Assembly (NCBI GenBank): GCA_021401465.1
Contig: JADDMT010000048.1
Location: forward strand, 168,359-232,358
Origin: Teratosphaeria epicoccoides
Taxonomy: Eukaryota > Ascomycota > Dothideomycetes > Mycosphaerellales > Teratosphaeriaceae
DNA length: 64,000 bases
Reading direction: 5' to 3'
The position numbers and the translations under genes are program-made. Below are positions 32,224 to 42,357 of this stretch, one piece after another. The notes under the pieces were generated by a model. The model saw nothing but the letters and a program-made list of their open reading frames with translations. It ran no database searches and was not told the DNA's origin. The stretch's first letter is position 1, and each line of letters opens with the position of its first letter.

Positions 32224-34301
32224 ATGACTAGCACAGTCAACCTTCCTGCGGCCGACTTCGTGATCTGCGGTGGTGGTAAGGACACAATTTTCCCCAAGCA
32301 TGACGCCATACTGACACCAGCGTCTTAACAGGCACCGCAGGCCTTGTACTCGCCGCCAGACTTACGGAGATACCGTCCGTTTCAGTCGCAGTGATTGAGG
32401 CCGGGGGCGACCACTCTCGTGATATCAACGTGCTTGCGCCTGGGTTGCTGACGTCGTTGTATGGCAATTCGACATACGACTGGGGCTATGAGAGCATACC
32501 TCAGAAGTACATGAACGGTACAATAGTGGATTATCCGAGGGGGAAGCAACTTGGCGGCTCGTCGGCCATCAATTATGTGAGTCGCGCGAAGTCTGGCTGG
32601 GTTGTACTGTGATGGACTGCCATTAGCTGATCACGTCCTTTGAATGTACAGCTAGCGTGGACACATGCTTCACCACGCAATATCGACAACTGGGGCTATC
32701 TGGGGAACGAAGTACGTCCGAAAGAGGCTGTGGCCATAGGCACCGACTGCTGACGAACCTCTCTAGAACTGGTCGTGGGCTGAATTGGCGCCGTATTACA
32801 CGAAATCAGAGAACTTCTCTTTGCCAAATGCGACAGTCCTCCGAGATCTTGATCTACATTGGCTGAACGACTCTGCTCACGGTATTGTCCAAAACCCTTT
32901 TCTGTGTCTTGCGATGAACTGCACTAACAGGTCTTCTCAGGCAAGCAGGGTCCTATTCACAATGCCTACCCGCATGAATGGACACCGCTTGATCAAGCCT
33001 GGCCACTTACATACAACAATCTTGGGCTCGGCATGATCGCCGACGAGCACGATGGTCTTGCTCTCGGTGGCTATGACATTCAGACGAACATCGATTTGGA
33101 CAATAATATTCGATCTTATGCCGCAACTGCTTACTTGAACCCAGTGGCGTATCGGAGTAATTTGAAGGTGTACGTCAATGCGCTGGTGAGTAAGGTCAAC
33201 TTTGATTACAGTAATCGAAGCCAGCCGGTTGCGTGCAGCGTGGATTTCCAGATGAATGGCACTACTTACTCCATAGCGGCTGAACGGGAGGTTGTTCTCA
33301 GCGCGGGCGCTATTGGGTCGCCACAAATATTAGAGCTGTCAGGTATCGGCAATCAGACGTTGCTTTCGTCGTTGGGCATCGATACCGCCGTGGACAATCC
33401 TGGGGTCGGCGAGAACTTTCAGGACCACTGGCTCATGAATATCGGTTGGGAAGTCGTGCCTGGCATCTTCACTACGGACGCCCTCGCCAATGACACGATT
33501 TACGACGCCTCGTATGCGGAGTACGTTGCGAACAAGACAGGCCCGCTCTCGTGGGTCGCTCTTGGCGGTGGCTTTCTCTCGACTCAGCAGATACTGCGAA
33601 ACGAAGAGGCCGACAGTTTCCTAGAGAACATTAGCACATCTGTTTGGTCTGCCCAGTCTAACGCCTCCAAGCCGGACTTACAATCCATGCTTATTCTCAG
33701 AGACATGTACGAAGGCCAAGAAATTACACAACATATGAACATTGTGGGCGGAGTCAACCCCATCAGCGAAAATGCTGCACCGCCGACACAGCGTGGCTTC
33801 ACGATGCAAGTAGTTGCGGAGCACCCGTTATCGCGCGGCAGCACGCACATTCAATCGAAGAATGCATCTGTCTATCCGCTCATTGATCCCAGAGTCTTCT
33901 CCCACTCTGCGGACATGGAGATACTCACAAAAATAGCCCTGCATGCCCAGAACGTGATCGGGCGATCGCCGCCATTATCCAATTACCTTCAAGAAAATGG
34001 AACCGTCCTTGGACCTCTATATACGAATTTGACGGAGATTAACGCTGGCAGCGTCATTAGGAAGGAAGCCGAGAGTGTGAGTCATCCAAGTGGGACCTGC
34101 GCAATGCTGCCGCGGAACGCTGGAGGTGTGGTGGATGCGAGACTACAAGTGTACGGCACTGCAAAATTGCGAGTGGTGGACGCGAGTATCTTCCCTTTGA
34201 TTCCGCGAGGAAATCTTCAGAGTTGTGTGTATGCTGTGGCAGAACGAGCTGCGGACTTCATTAAGGAAGACCATGGATTGTCATGTGATGGCATGGTCTA
34301 G
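32224..34301 (+). CDS. GMC-family FAD oxidoreductase, five exons
   Basis: Exons 32224-32275, 32332-32576, 32652-32711, 32767-32881 and 32941-34301 join in phase to 610 residues; each intron has clean borders (GTAAG..ACAG, GTGAGT..TACAG, GTACGT..CTAG, GTATTG..CTCAG). The first splice creates the FAD-binding FVICGGGTAGLVLAARL. Then come GNSTYDWGYESIP, the GMC signature 1 region GKQLGGSSAIN, signature 2 around EVVLSAGAIGSPQILELSGI, and the C-terminal HPSGTCAM and RVVDASIFPLIPRGN. The active-site pair appears to be His (in SHPSGTCAM) and Asn (PRGNLQS) rather than His-His. No signal peptide is visible, which suggests an intracellular enzyme. The family oxidises alcohols, sugars or aryl alcohols; the substrate cannot be inferred. 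It is not part of an evident biosynthetic cluster here. Confidence 0.9.
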
Positions 34302-35004
34302 TGCGCCGAGTAGTTCGAAGACCATAAATAGGAGACTCTGGCACCGACTGCCACGCATTTCACTGTATTCTTGACGGCGCCTTGGTATAGGCCGAATGAC
34401 ACCTTTCTCGACCAAGCCTGCCTGACAAATTTGACGCATCACAGGATTCATTTGGGTGGACACCGCAAAGGACACGCCATTTCAAGACGCTTGGCGGTGT
34501 TGCCAGGATTATGTTCTGGGAAGACTTGCCAAGTATCTATTCTTACACTTCCCAACTCTGAGTGTTTCGCGAACCGATTCCACGATCGCCATGTGTCGTT
34601 CACGCGAGAATCTACCGCTTCTGAAGATTTAGATGTGCGAATGCCGGCAGGAAGCGGCACATGCGTCTGATAGATGTAGGGCACAACTCGGCAATGGATT
34701 GCCATATAGGTGTGAGACGGGGCTGCAATTGGCGGTCTTGGAAAGGTTCTTGATTCGACTCGGCCAACACATTGTGCCAGAAGTATGCTTGGTCTTGTGT
34801 TGCCCAGTATTGGAGCCGGGATGGATGGTGCGGCATGTCCTGCACAGTACTAGTATAGCATTTGGACCATGGAGTATATATAGCACAAGGCCCATCTCCA
34901 GGTTGACTCTATCAGCCTAACTCTCCGCAGATCAACGCTCCAATAGAGATCAGTCAGGCATTCACTTCACTTTCAATCTTGGTCCATCTAGATCCGGCGC
35001 AAAT
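34302..35004. other. Intergenic region upstream of secreted-protein gene
   Basis: No coding frame with support. It contains the TATA box listed separately. Confidence 0.45.
34875..34882 (+). promoter_or_regulatory. TATA box of the secreted-protein gene
   Basis: TATATATA lies about 125 bp before the ATG at 35005, followed by a short leader ending in ...GGCGCAAATATG. A clear TATA box is common in strongly regulated fungal genes. Confidence 0.55.
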
Positions 35005-35481
35005 ATGCAGTTCGTCTCGGTATTGCTGGCTCTTAGTGCCGCCGTGTCCAACGTACTCGCGGCTCCTCACGTTGCACAAGGTGCCATGACACATGATGCC
35101 ATCGACAAACGAGACGCCATTCCAGCACCTGCTGCAGCCGCCGCGGCGGATCCTAAATTCAAGCAACCTGCTCGACCCTGGACTCTCTCGGGCTACAGCA
35201 CAGGTAATTGTACCCCAGACAAGTGGGACAATCAGTCTCCGCCATTGTACTCGAACAACGTGGCTTCAGATTGCACGGCATTCGACCCAGACAACTCACC
35301 CACCACGATTATCTTCAATGGCAACGGCGCATGGTTGCTCAACTTGTTTGAAGACGCAGGCTGCGATGTTAGCGACAAGGAGTACCACGGGTCAACAACA
35401 ATCGACCAGAATGATCTGAGGTGTTGGGACATGAGAGGATATAGGGCGTTCTCGGTTGAGATTCCGGATGACAATTTCTAG
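35005..35481 (+). CDS. Small secreted protein, 158 residues
   Basis: The N-terminus MQFVSVLLALSAAVSNVLAA is a clear signal peptide with cleavage expected after VLAA. A lysine-arginine site (IDKRDAIPAP, residues 30-39) suggests Kex2 processing of a short propeptide. The mature part has four cysteines, in NCTPDKW, DCTAFDPDN, GCDVSDK and RCWDMRG, enough for two disulfides, and a hydrophobic core TTIIFNGNGAWLLNLFEDAG. No known domain is recognised, but the fold pattern (C-terminal AFSVEIPDDNF) is typical of small secreted fungal proteins with a beta-sandwich-like core. It may be an effector, a cell-wall protein or an antimicrobial factor; sequence alone does not decide. Confidence 0.75.
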   Translation: MQFVSVLLALSAAVSNVLAAPHVAQGAMTHDAIDKRDAIPAPAAAAAADPKFKQPARPWTLSGYSTGNCTPDKWDNQSPPLYSNNVASDCTAFDPDNSPTTIIFNGNGAWLLNLFEDAGCDVSDKEYHGSTTIDQNDLRCWDMRGYRAFSVEIPDDNF

Positions 35482-37067
35482 GACAGGACTAAGTCTTAGT
35501 TAGCCTGGGGAAAGGCGATCAGCTGGAATGGATAAGGGCGTGTTGCAGGAGAGACGATTGGCAGCTCTTGAAGAATTTATGGTGCTGATGGCGCGCATCG
35601 CGGACATTGGGGACTTGAACTAGTTTGAGATCGTGCTGTGGAACACGGTCGTTACTAGTGCAAGTGGACTTTCAAGGAAATCCTTGATCAAAATTCATCG
35701 AGGAGTCCGTCAGAGGCCACAGTCGCCTCCCAACCTTGCCCAGTGATGGACTCTGCTTTCAACGGACTATAGGGTCGAACAACAGCTGAAAATTTTAGAA
35801 CGGCGACTTGCCTTATTTTTCATGCTGTGTCTTTTTCCATTGTTCAACCACGTTGCTGTTGAAACACAGCCTAGCATCTCCTTCGACGCATTGATTCTCT
35901 TGCTAGACAGACCGAATCCATCTTCAAGAGGTTTCCATACATCATGATGCCACATCCAAAGCCAAATGCCTCCAGGCTAAGGTCGACCGCCTACCTTGAT
36001 AGGTGACGAGCATTAGGCTGCATCACAGGCACATTCTGGTCGGATCCCTAAAACTTTCAATCACGCTATCAGTTCCAGTCTGTATCAGCACAACTTCGCC
36101 ACGAGCTATACGAAGCCTGAAGACGAAGCTTTAGCCCTCCACAGAACGTGTCGAAGATATCAGATATCGATCGGCTTTTGACTTCGCTCTCAAAATGATC
36201 AAGAAGACTCACAAAACGCTGTTCCGTCTTAGTACGAGTTTCGACGAATTCGTGCAACAGATGAAGGTAAGATACTTCGATGCAATAGAGACTTACTTTA
36301 GCCGATCGCAGATTCCAGGTAAGTTTTTCTGGTCTTTCTTCTGCAAATCCGCTTGAGTCATTGAATGCTGCCGCACAGCGATCGTACGCGCTCGAGGCAG
36401 ATGCCTGTTATATAGTGTAAGGATCGCCCCCTGCTTCTGGAAACGTTTGACTAGATCCAGTCAACCAAATTATCAGTAGCACCATGCAGCATAGGCAGTG
36501 GCAGTGCCAGTGGACACGTTTGTTTTTACAGTGTCGGTCGACGCAATAACCGTGGCAGCTTGAGTAATCGTTGCTGGACAGCGTCAAATCAGCCTATCGC
36601 CTTCCATGAGATGGAACTGATTCTGTATGTGGGCCATTGATGCAGACCTTTGGCCCGTTCATGGCTACGATGACGGCAGAGGACGAGTAATGCATACTCC
36701 AGGCGATACATCCACTCTCATTGAATGATCAGTGCTGCTCGAGGCGTGTTTGCATGCCAGGTACCTGATACTTGCATTGTTGTGGGGGATGTCCGTATAA
36801 GGATCGATCAAGCTAGCATTGAATGATGTAACATCGCCCACAGAGGTGAAAAGTTGGCCAAAACATCGCGTAAGAATGGACATCTGGTCAGGATCGGCAA
36901 GGACGGACGGAGCAGAAGCGAAGTTGACCGAAAGGAGGACGCAAAGCCAGGAGTGATTGACGTGGTGTTCAAGGAGGGAGGAGAGGTGCTTGTACCAGTG
37001 GGTCAGATGGAGTCAGTGAGGAGTCCCGTGCCATCATAGACAGCCGAGATGGTGACTCGACCAAAAG
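35482..37067. other. Intergenic region, 1.6 kb
   Basis: No supported gene. Short frames near 36069-36300 (LHQFDESEV-like) and 36665-36883 lack start or splice context. Confidence 0.4.
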
Positions 37068-37544
37068 TCAAGAGAGGTAGGTAGGAGCGAGAGTAGAAGT
37101 AGTAGGAGTGACATGTTGACGCGGCCATTGCGTTGACAAGTGGTGATTTCCTCCTGGCCCTTCCCATAACCTGAGCTCGCAATATTCTGCTGGGCGTTGA
37201 CCGTCCCTGATCATGCTGCTAGGCGAACGACGTGCCGTATGGATCTGTTGAATCCCCTTAGAGGGGCGCGGATCTGATGATATAGCAGCACGCGAACGAT
37301 TCACCGAATCAGTGTGTATCTTAGAATCTCGCACATCGATAGCCGCAGGTATGTGGCAACGCCCGTCCTGCCAAGACTGGCAGCCTCCCTTGTTTCTCAC
37401 ATGTATTTCCTTGCCGATTGGAAGCTGACAGTCTTCGTCGCGGTATCGCTGCACATCAACATTGAAGTGCCAGTGCCATGCAAAAGCTGCAGGAAGGTGC
37501 AGCGCAACGGCGATGAGGGTCGGGACTGTCTTAGAAGAGTGCAT
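37068..37544 (-). CDS. Second small secreted protein, 158 residues
   Basis: The frame is open from 37580, but the best start is the ATG at 37544, giving MHSSKTVPTLIAVALHLPAA then FAWHWHFN: a signal peptide with likely cleavage after AFA. The first half of the mature part has RDEDCQLPIGKEIHV, NKGGCQSWQDG and RCHIPAAIDV. These cysteine, glycine and D-G positions resemble a widespread class of fungal small secreted proteins. Later come HTARRSPSSMIRD and EYCELRLWEGPGGN, giving four cysteines in all. No family name can be assigned. The other 158-residue secreted protein, 1.6 kb away on the opposite strand, is not obviously homologous; equal length is probably coincidence. Confidence 0.65.
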   Translation of the reverse strand: MHSSKTVPTLIAVALHLPAAFAWHWHFNVDVQRYRDEDCQLPIGKEIHVRNKGGCQSWQDGRCHIPAAIDVRDSKIHTDSVNRSRAAISSDPRPSKGIQQIHTARRSPSSMIRDGQRPAEYCELRLWEGPGGNHHLSTQWPRQHVTPTTSTLAPTYLS

Positions 37545-38137
37545 GTTCCTTCGTGTAGCTTGAGCCAGTGTAGTGCCCAAACGGTGGAGTCTTGCGTTGC
37601 GATGGTGCGAAGCTGAGGTCTGAGGTACGCTGCAAGATAAGTTATGCGGGATTGAGATCCAATGCAGACCTTGAGACTCTTACATAGCGCAGGCTGGCAT
37701 GAGGAGGCGCTGGTAATTGTGTTTCTCGCTATGCATGAGTCAACGAGCACATGATACTGAGTATCGCATAACAGATCTGAAGAAGCTTAACGTGGTAGGT
37801 ACGTAGAGCTAGCAGTGGTAAGCAAACCACAAAGGCTCCATATGATTGGGTGCTGAGGCTGACGGTCATTTGATGCTAATTTGTCGAAACGGTCTGCAGG
37901 CCGAAGCTCCAGACGACTCGATCAAACAGGTGGACGAACCCGGGGTCGGAAGCCGGTTGCGGAACGATCTATCTATGGCGAGTTGCTAGTCCTGTAAAAT
38001 CTAAGATCCTATTGCGCCAGTTGTGTCCACCAACGCCGCGCTCAAGTCATCATCGAAGAATTTGACTCACAGCATTCGGTCTCCCATCTGCACAGTCATC
38101 AGGCTGAAGATGCCGCTTTCAAGGCGCCATCTCTACA
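37545..38137. other. Intergenic region
   Basis: Promoter of the minus-strand secreted-protein gene on the left and the 3' end of RRS1 on the right. Nothing else is seen. Confidence 0.45.
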
Positions 38138-38647
38138 TCACCTCTTCTTCATCTTCTTCACCTTCCCACCTCCCTGTCCACCCTCTGGCTCCCTCGCCTT
38201 CGCCCGTTCCGCCTTCTCATCAACCTCCACCAACCAATCCTCATTTCCATCACTCTTCCCCTTGTAGCCATACTTCGGCACCCAATCACCCTTCGCCTCA
38301 TCGTAGACCATCTTTCCATCCTTCCGCTTCGCCTTGATACCCTTCTTCTCGGCAAACTTCTCCCACTTCGTCTTCTCCTTCTCCTTGGGAATCGGCTTTT
38401 CTCTCGGTAGCTGTGTAGTTGGCTCAGGCAGCTTGATCTGCAGATCACCATCCGCTGACTTTGTGATGGGGCAGGCGGTCAGAAGCTGATTGATGAGTCC
38501 TTGAGCGCATTGTTGGGCAGTGGAGGCGAGGACTTCTTCCTTGTTGGTTCCTGCAATTGATGGGAGCGGATTCGGATCGATGCAGAGCAGGTGACCCAGA
38601 TCGAATGTGAAAGGCTGCGCTTGCTGTGTCGCCGTGGTGCCTGTCAT
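38138..38647 (-). CDS. RRS1: RRS1, 60S ribosome biogenesis factor
   Basis: A single exon of 169 residues from MTGTTATQQAQPFTFDLGHL; the frame is open 12 codons further, but FTFDLGHLL..DPNPLP is close to the usual N-terminus. Family landmarks are AQQCAQGLINQLLTACPI, the invariant TTQLPREKPIPK, TKWEKFAEKKGIKAKRKDGK and MVYDEAKGDWVPKYGYKG, then WLVEVDEK. The C-terminus is basic (KVKKMKKR). Rrs1 works with Rpf2 to bring the 5S RNP (uL5, uL18, 5S rRNA) into pre-60S particles in the nucleolus. The protein is shorter than the yeast one because the lysine-rich tail is reduced; an upstream N-terminal exon is possible but not required. It is divergent from the LURP-like gene, with about 490 bp between starts. 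Confidence 0.92.
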   Translation of the reverse strand: MTGTTATQQAQPFTFDLGHLLCIDPNPLPSIAGTNKEEVLASTAQQCAQGLINQLLTACPITKSADGDLQIKLPEPTTQLPREKPIPKEKEKTKWEKFAEKKGIKAKRKDGKMVYDEAKGDWVPKYGYKGKSDGNEDWLVEVDEKAERAKAREPEGGQGGGKVKKMKKR

Positions 38648-39141
38648 GTTTGCGGTGTTGCGCACGCAACCCATGTGCCTCAAGTGACCGATGACTGGAA
38701 TTTGAGGTTCGAGATGAGATCTTGGCGGAGCTAAGCTTACCTCCTTAGCGCAAAGCTAAAATGCGCTCCAAAGATCGTGCCTTCTCTTTCCAAATCATCA
38801 TCGGTTGGGAACATCTTCGGCGCATCCATGAGTTCGTGGAAAGTGTCCTCATACAGATCAGCTGCAGCTCCATGCTCGCACGACACGTGGACAGTGGCGG
38901 CACATACACGTGTGATGAGCAGCGTCAGCCGATATCAGCTTGACAATGACGTCGCTCTCACATGCGCCAGCTCACGAGCTTCCCGCCTCCAATCCTGCGC
39001 ATCGTCCCAAGAAATCGCATCAAGCACAGCCTCAAGCGCACATCCTAGAGTATATAGCTTAGCTTCCCCTTCCTGCTCGCCAGATCCTCCCTCTTCGTTC
39101 TAGTCAGCTTTCCCACATTGACACTCACGGCACACAACACA
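38648..39141. promoter_or_regulatory. Divergent intergenic region of RRS1 and the LURP-like gene
   Basis: Both genes start at its edges. On the plus side TATATAG at 39051-39057 stands about 85 bp before the LURP-like start codon, with a CT-rich leader (CTTCCCCTTCCTG) after it. No element for RRS1 is recognised. Confidence 0.5.
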
Positions 39142-39812
39142 ATGGCTCCCCAGCTCGCACCTTTCAACCCACCCCTCGGGCCTCAGCCTGCCAGTGCCCA
39201 CCTCTACTCCCCCAACCCCGTAACCCTCCAGATGAAAGAGAAAGTCTTCTCCCTCTCGGGCGACGACTTCACCGTCAAAACTGTCGACGGCCTCGAAGTT
39301 TGCAAATGCCATGGCAAAGTCCTGTCCGCGAAGGACAAGAAGAAATTCACTGATATGGCCGACAATGAGCTTTTCACGCTGAAGAACAAAATGCTGGCGA
39401 TTCAAAAGAGCTTCCATGGAGACTCTCCGAATGGCCATGATTTTGAGGTCAAAGGTCATTTCAAACTGATGGGGTCAAAAAGTACAGTGACTTTCAAGAA
39501 TGCGGCAGATGGGGTCCAGTATGAGCTCGAGGTTCATGGAGATTGGATCGACAAGAGTGCTTCGATTACGTATGGTGGCAGGCCAGTCGCGCATATTTCG
39601 AGGAGCTTCTTCAACACGAGAGAGATCTTTGGGGATAAGCAGACGGTGAGTGGCATGATCGCTGCTTTGGACAGCCTGCGACACGTAGTCATTTCGTCTA
39701 GGCTCCATGGTGCTGATTTGAAATGCAGTATTTCGTCACCGTGGCGCCCAATGTCGACTTGAGTCTGATTGCGGCCATTTGCGTGTGCATTGACGAACGA
39801 GAGAGCGATTAG
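39142..39812 (+). CDS. LURP-one-related (tubby-like C-terminal fold) protein
   Basis: Exon 1 (39142-39645) and exon 2 (39729-39812) join in phase 0 across an 83-bp intron (GTGAGT..ATGCAG) to give 195 residues. The pattern is that of the LOR/DUF567 family: LQMKEKVFSLSGDDFTVKTV, CHGKVLSAKDKKKF, FTLKNKMLAIQKSFHG, FEVKGHFKLMGSKSTVTFKN, YELEVHGDWIDKSASITYGG and ARISRSFFN-like RPVAHISRSFFN, ending YFVTVAPNVDLSLIAAICVC. The fold resembles the tubby C-terminal domain and phospholipid scramblases. Plant members respond to pathogens, while the role of fungal members is unknown. The splice restores YFVTVAPNVD, conserved in the family, which supports the model. Confidence 0.88.
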
Positions 39813-40114
39813 GATTTAGGAACGGAATCAGGTGCCTATTAAACTTACCCAGCGATTGGATAATTTGTAGTGACGATGCTTACGACAGGCTGTCTCCCCA
39901 ATGCAGACGATGTTTTAACGCAATGGCAAGTGCGCACCGTCCATCACTCGTGCGGGAGATCGTTGCTGGTCGTCAGCTATGAACTGACAGCCCAGCAGCC
40001 CATGAAGCTGCGTCGCAGTCATTGGCTGAACGACGTGTGGACTGCTCGTGATGGCAACATATCAAAGCCCCACCTTCGTCATTATCACTCGGTGCCTGAT
40101 GGCGAGCATGATGA

Positions 40115-41122
40115 CTATGCGAGATTTGCCTCCGAGTCATTGATGATTGCTTGACTGTGGTCACCAAGATCGTGACTCTTGCCAGATCCTACTGCTGAAT
40201 TTGCACCTGCCAGATTGTGTAGAAGCGTGCTGAGGCGAGCGGAGAACATGTCTGACTCATTGGTCTCCATCAGTCGCAGACCAGTGTTGAAGGCATCCGG
40301 GAGATGGTATTCGTTAGCAGCTACACCACCTGGTAAACTGTCCTCTGCCATTACTGGCCCTGGGGAGCCAGGCAGGATCGGGAAGTATGGCGATTGCTCT
40401 CCATATGCAGCAGTCAAATGTTCGGCTTTTACAAGCTCGCGCGACAATGCCTGATTCGCAGCAACAATGGCTTTCTGGTCGATCTCCTCGAGGTCCTTCA
40501 TCGCCACGTGCTCAGATGTGCTGCTCAGCATAGTCCGAGCTTGGATTCCAGCTTTACTCCTGGCTAGCTTCGCGTTATCTGACCAGATGCGAAGACGGAA
40601 GTTAAGACCCGGATGTTCAACCTCGCTAGCATCAGTGTTAGTCCTTTCTCGCGGGCCCGGCAGCTGAGCGTTCGCATCAGCCGCTAATGGAGGCCAGTGG
40701 ATCGCATGGCTGCCTGTGTTTGGCTTGAGAAGCGTCCTCTTGATTCTCTCCCTTTTCACGGGCCCGCCAGACTCGATCCGTCGAGATCGCAGGGTGTTGT
40801 CATCAGAGCGCGAGCGCACGAGTACCTTGGTCCAATTGATGTCTTCGGGGATGTCTTCAGAAGGAGGCAGCTTATCAGGTAGGATGCGCTCCGACAGATC
40901 GAACGTGCATCCCAGTTCAATCACATCATCAGGGCTCCCAGCCTGCAAGACCTGCTTCTGCATGATGATCTCCTGTCCGCGACCGTGGGGTGTGGGATTG
41001 GCGAATAATGGTTGATTGTGCTTTCGGTCAATCGCAGAGGCGCATAGGCCCGCCTCGCACAGACCTGCGATCATGCTTCCGACACAGGTACGAAATGATT
41101 GATGCTGATATGTGGTTGTCAA
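40115..41122 (-). CDS. Hypothetical protein, 335 residues
   Basis: A single-exon frame with protein-like composition: GCTFDLSERILPDKLPPSED, INWTKVLVRSRSDDNTLRSR, NFRLRIWSDNAKLARSKAGI, AIVAANQALSRELVKAEHLT and FSARLSTLLHNLAGANSAVG. It is hydrophilic, with basic patches (VKRERIKRTLLKP) that could serve in nuclear import, and has no signal peptide or membrane span. No family is recognised. The start at 41122 (MTTTYQHQSFRTCVGSMIAG) is the first ATG of the frame; MIAGLCEAG further in is an alternative. It is convergent with the LURP-like gene and followed head to tail by the MFS pseudogene. Confidence 0.55.
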   Translation of the reverse strand: MTTTYQHQSFRTCVGSMIAGLCEAGLCASAIDRKHNQPLFANPTPHGRGQEIIMQKQVLQAGSPDDVIELGCTFDLSERILPDKLPPSEDIPEDINWTKVLVRSRSDDNTLRSRRIESGGPVKRERIKRTLLKPNTGSHAIHWPPLAADANAQLPGPRERTNTDASEVEHPGLNFRLRIWSDNAKLARSKAGIQARTMLSSTSEHVAMKDLEEIDQKAIVAANQALSRELVKAEHLTAAYGEQSPYFPILPGSPGPVMAEDSLPGGVAANEYHLPDAFNTGLRLMETNESDMFSARLSTLLHNLAGANSAVGSGKSHDLGDHSQAIINDSEANLA

Positions 41123-41213
41123 TGTTCAAACAGCAGCCAGTCTGCTGAAATGTTCATCTGTCGAGTTAAGAACTTGTCTCTAGTAGTAGTCTGGCTCTGA
41201 TCTAATGCTGTCC

Positions 41214-42080
41214 TTAACGCCACCGCCATATCCGCCAGAATACCGAATCGTCAAAATCTGAGCTGGAATCTTGGCTGTGACCGTATCTTCTCGCCATAGC
41301 AATAAAAAAACCATGGGATGGGCACAGAGCCAAAGACACGAACGCTATCAAGCTGTTGCCCCAGCCAAGCCCAAGTGCGCTGTACATCTTCAAGCCGAAC
41401 AGAGGGATAATGGCGCCGAAGATTGATCGTAGTACCGTGTTGGCCGCCAAAGCGGAGGCAGCGTACCTGGCAAATGTATCGACTAGATATGTATTGATGC
41501 CTGAAGCAGTAAATGTCAGTGTCAATCGTTGTCTCGCTTCAAGCGGCCCGAGTCGTCTTGCTTACACATAAAGGCCGCGATTAGACCTATGCCAACGATC
41601 AGAGTGCCAAGCAGGGGAACCACGAACTGAATGTAGTACCTTTGGCTTGGTAAGCATGCATCTCCGTGACGATAAAAACCTTCTTCACGTGACCGGCACT
41701 TACTGAGCAGACCATCCGTATAGGAATAGGCCAATTGGCACAGCCGGTCCGGCATACATCAAAAGGGGCAAATGGTATTCCGGCTTAAGCTTCCCGCCGT
41801 TATACTTGGCCGCAAGACGCTTCATTATAGGGTCAGAGGTGACGCCCAGTATTGCAAGGCCCAAAAGCATGCCAACCCCGGCGCCGATGTAGACCAGTCC
41901 CACGGTGGACTCGCTGAAAGCATAATTGTCTTCAAAGACATATGTGAATGTGGTGAAGAGCAGATAGAGGATGGCATATACGACCGCCATGTAGAGCGAC
42001 ATCATGACGCAAATTGGGCTGAGTACTGCCATCTTGGCGGGCCTGATGAGAGATCTGGACCACAGCTCCCTTGTAAATCA
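41214..42080 (-). pseudogene. MFS transporter, N-terminal half missing and frameshifted
   Basis: Only the C-terminal six spans of a drug/polyamine-type (DHA1) major facilitator remain. The reading begins near 42080 with RSLIRPAKMAVLSPICVM, goes on SLYMAVVYAILYLLFTTFTY and FSESTVGLVYIGAGVGMLLG, then KLKPEYHLPLLMYAGPAVPI and FLYGWSAQ. Two introns remain with good borders (GTAAGT..CAAAG near 41703-41660, GTAAGC..TTCAG near 41570-41500), and the third exon reads INTYLVDTFARYAASALAAN, then GWGNSLIAF. After ALC the frame breaks: the expected PIPWFFYCYGEKIR lies one base out of frame near 41310-41270. Upstream of 42080 there is an in-frame TGA and no trace of spans 1-6; the lipocalin-like gene begins at 42358 on the other strand. 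The first half was evidently deleted. The frameshift could alternatively be a sequencing error. Confidence 0.78.
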
Positions 42081-42357
42081 GTAGCCCTCCTGATACCTCT
42101 CCATGATGAGGAAGATATCCCGTATGTAGCGTCTTGACTGACTCAGTCATGAGCACAATCGTTCGACACGTCCTGGCTATGATGGAGTGAAAGATCGATG
42201 AGTAAATATGCCTGCATGGAGGAGAGGGTTCGCACTTCTCCAAAGCCCCACACCCTGCTAAGCACCTCCAACACTACCTGTATTCCCGGGTCGCATTTGG
42301 CATCAACTTACATGTACAAAGAACTCGTGCACCACGTGTAGCAGCAGACGAAAGATT

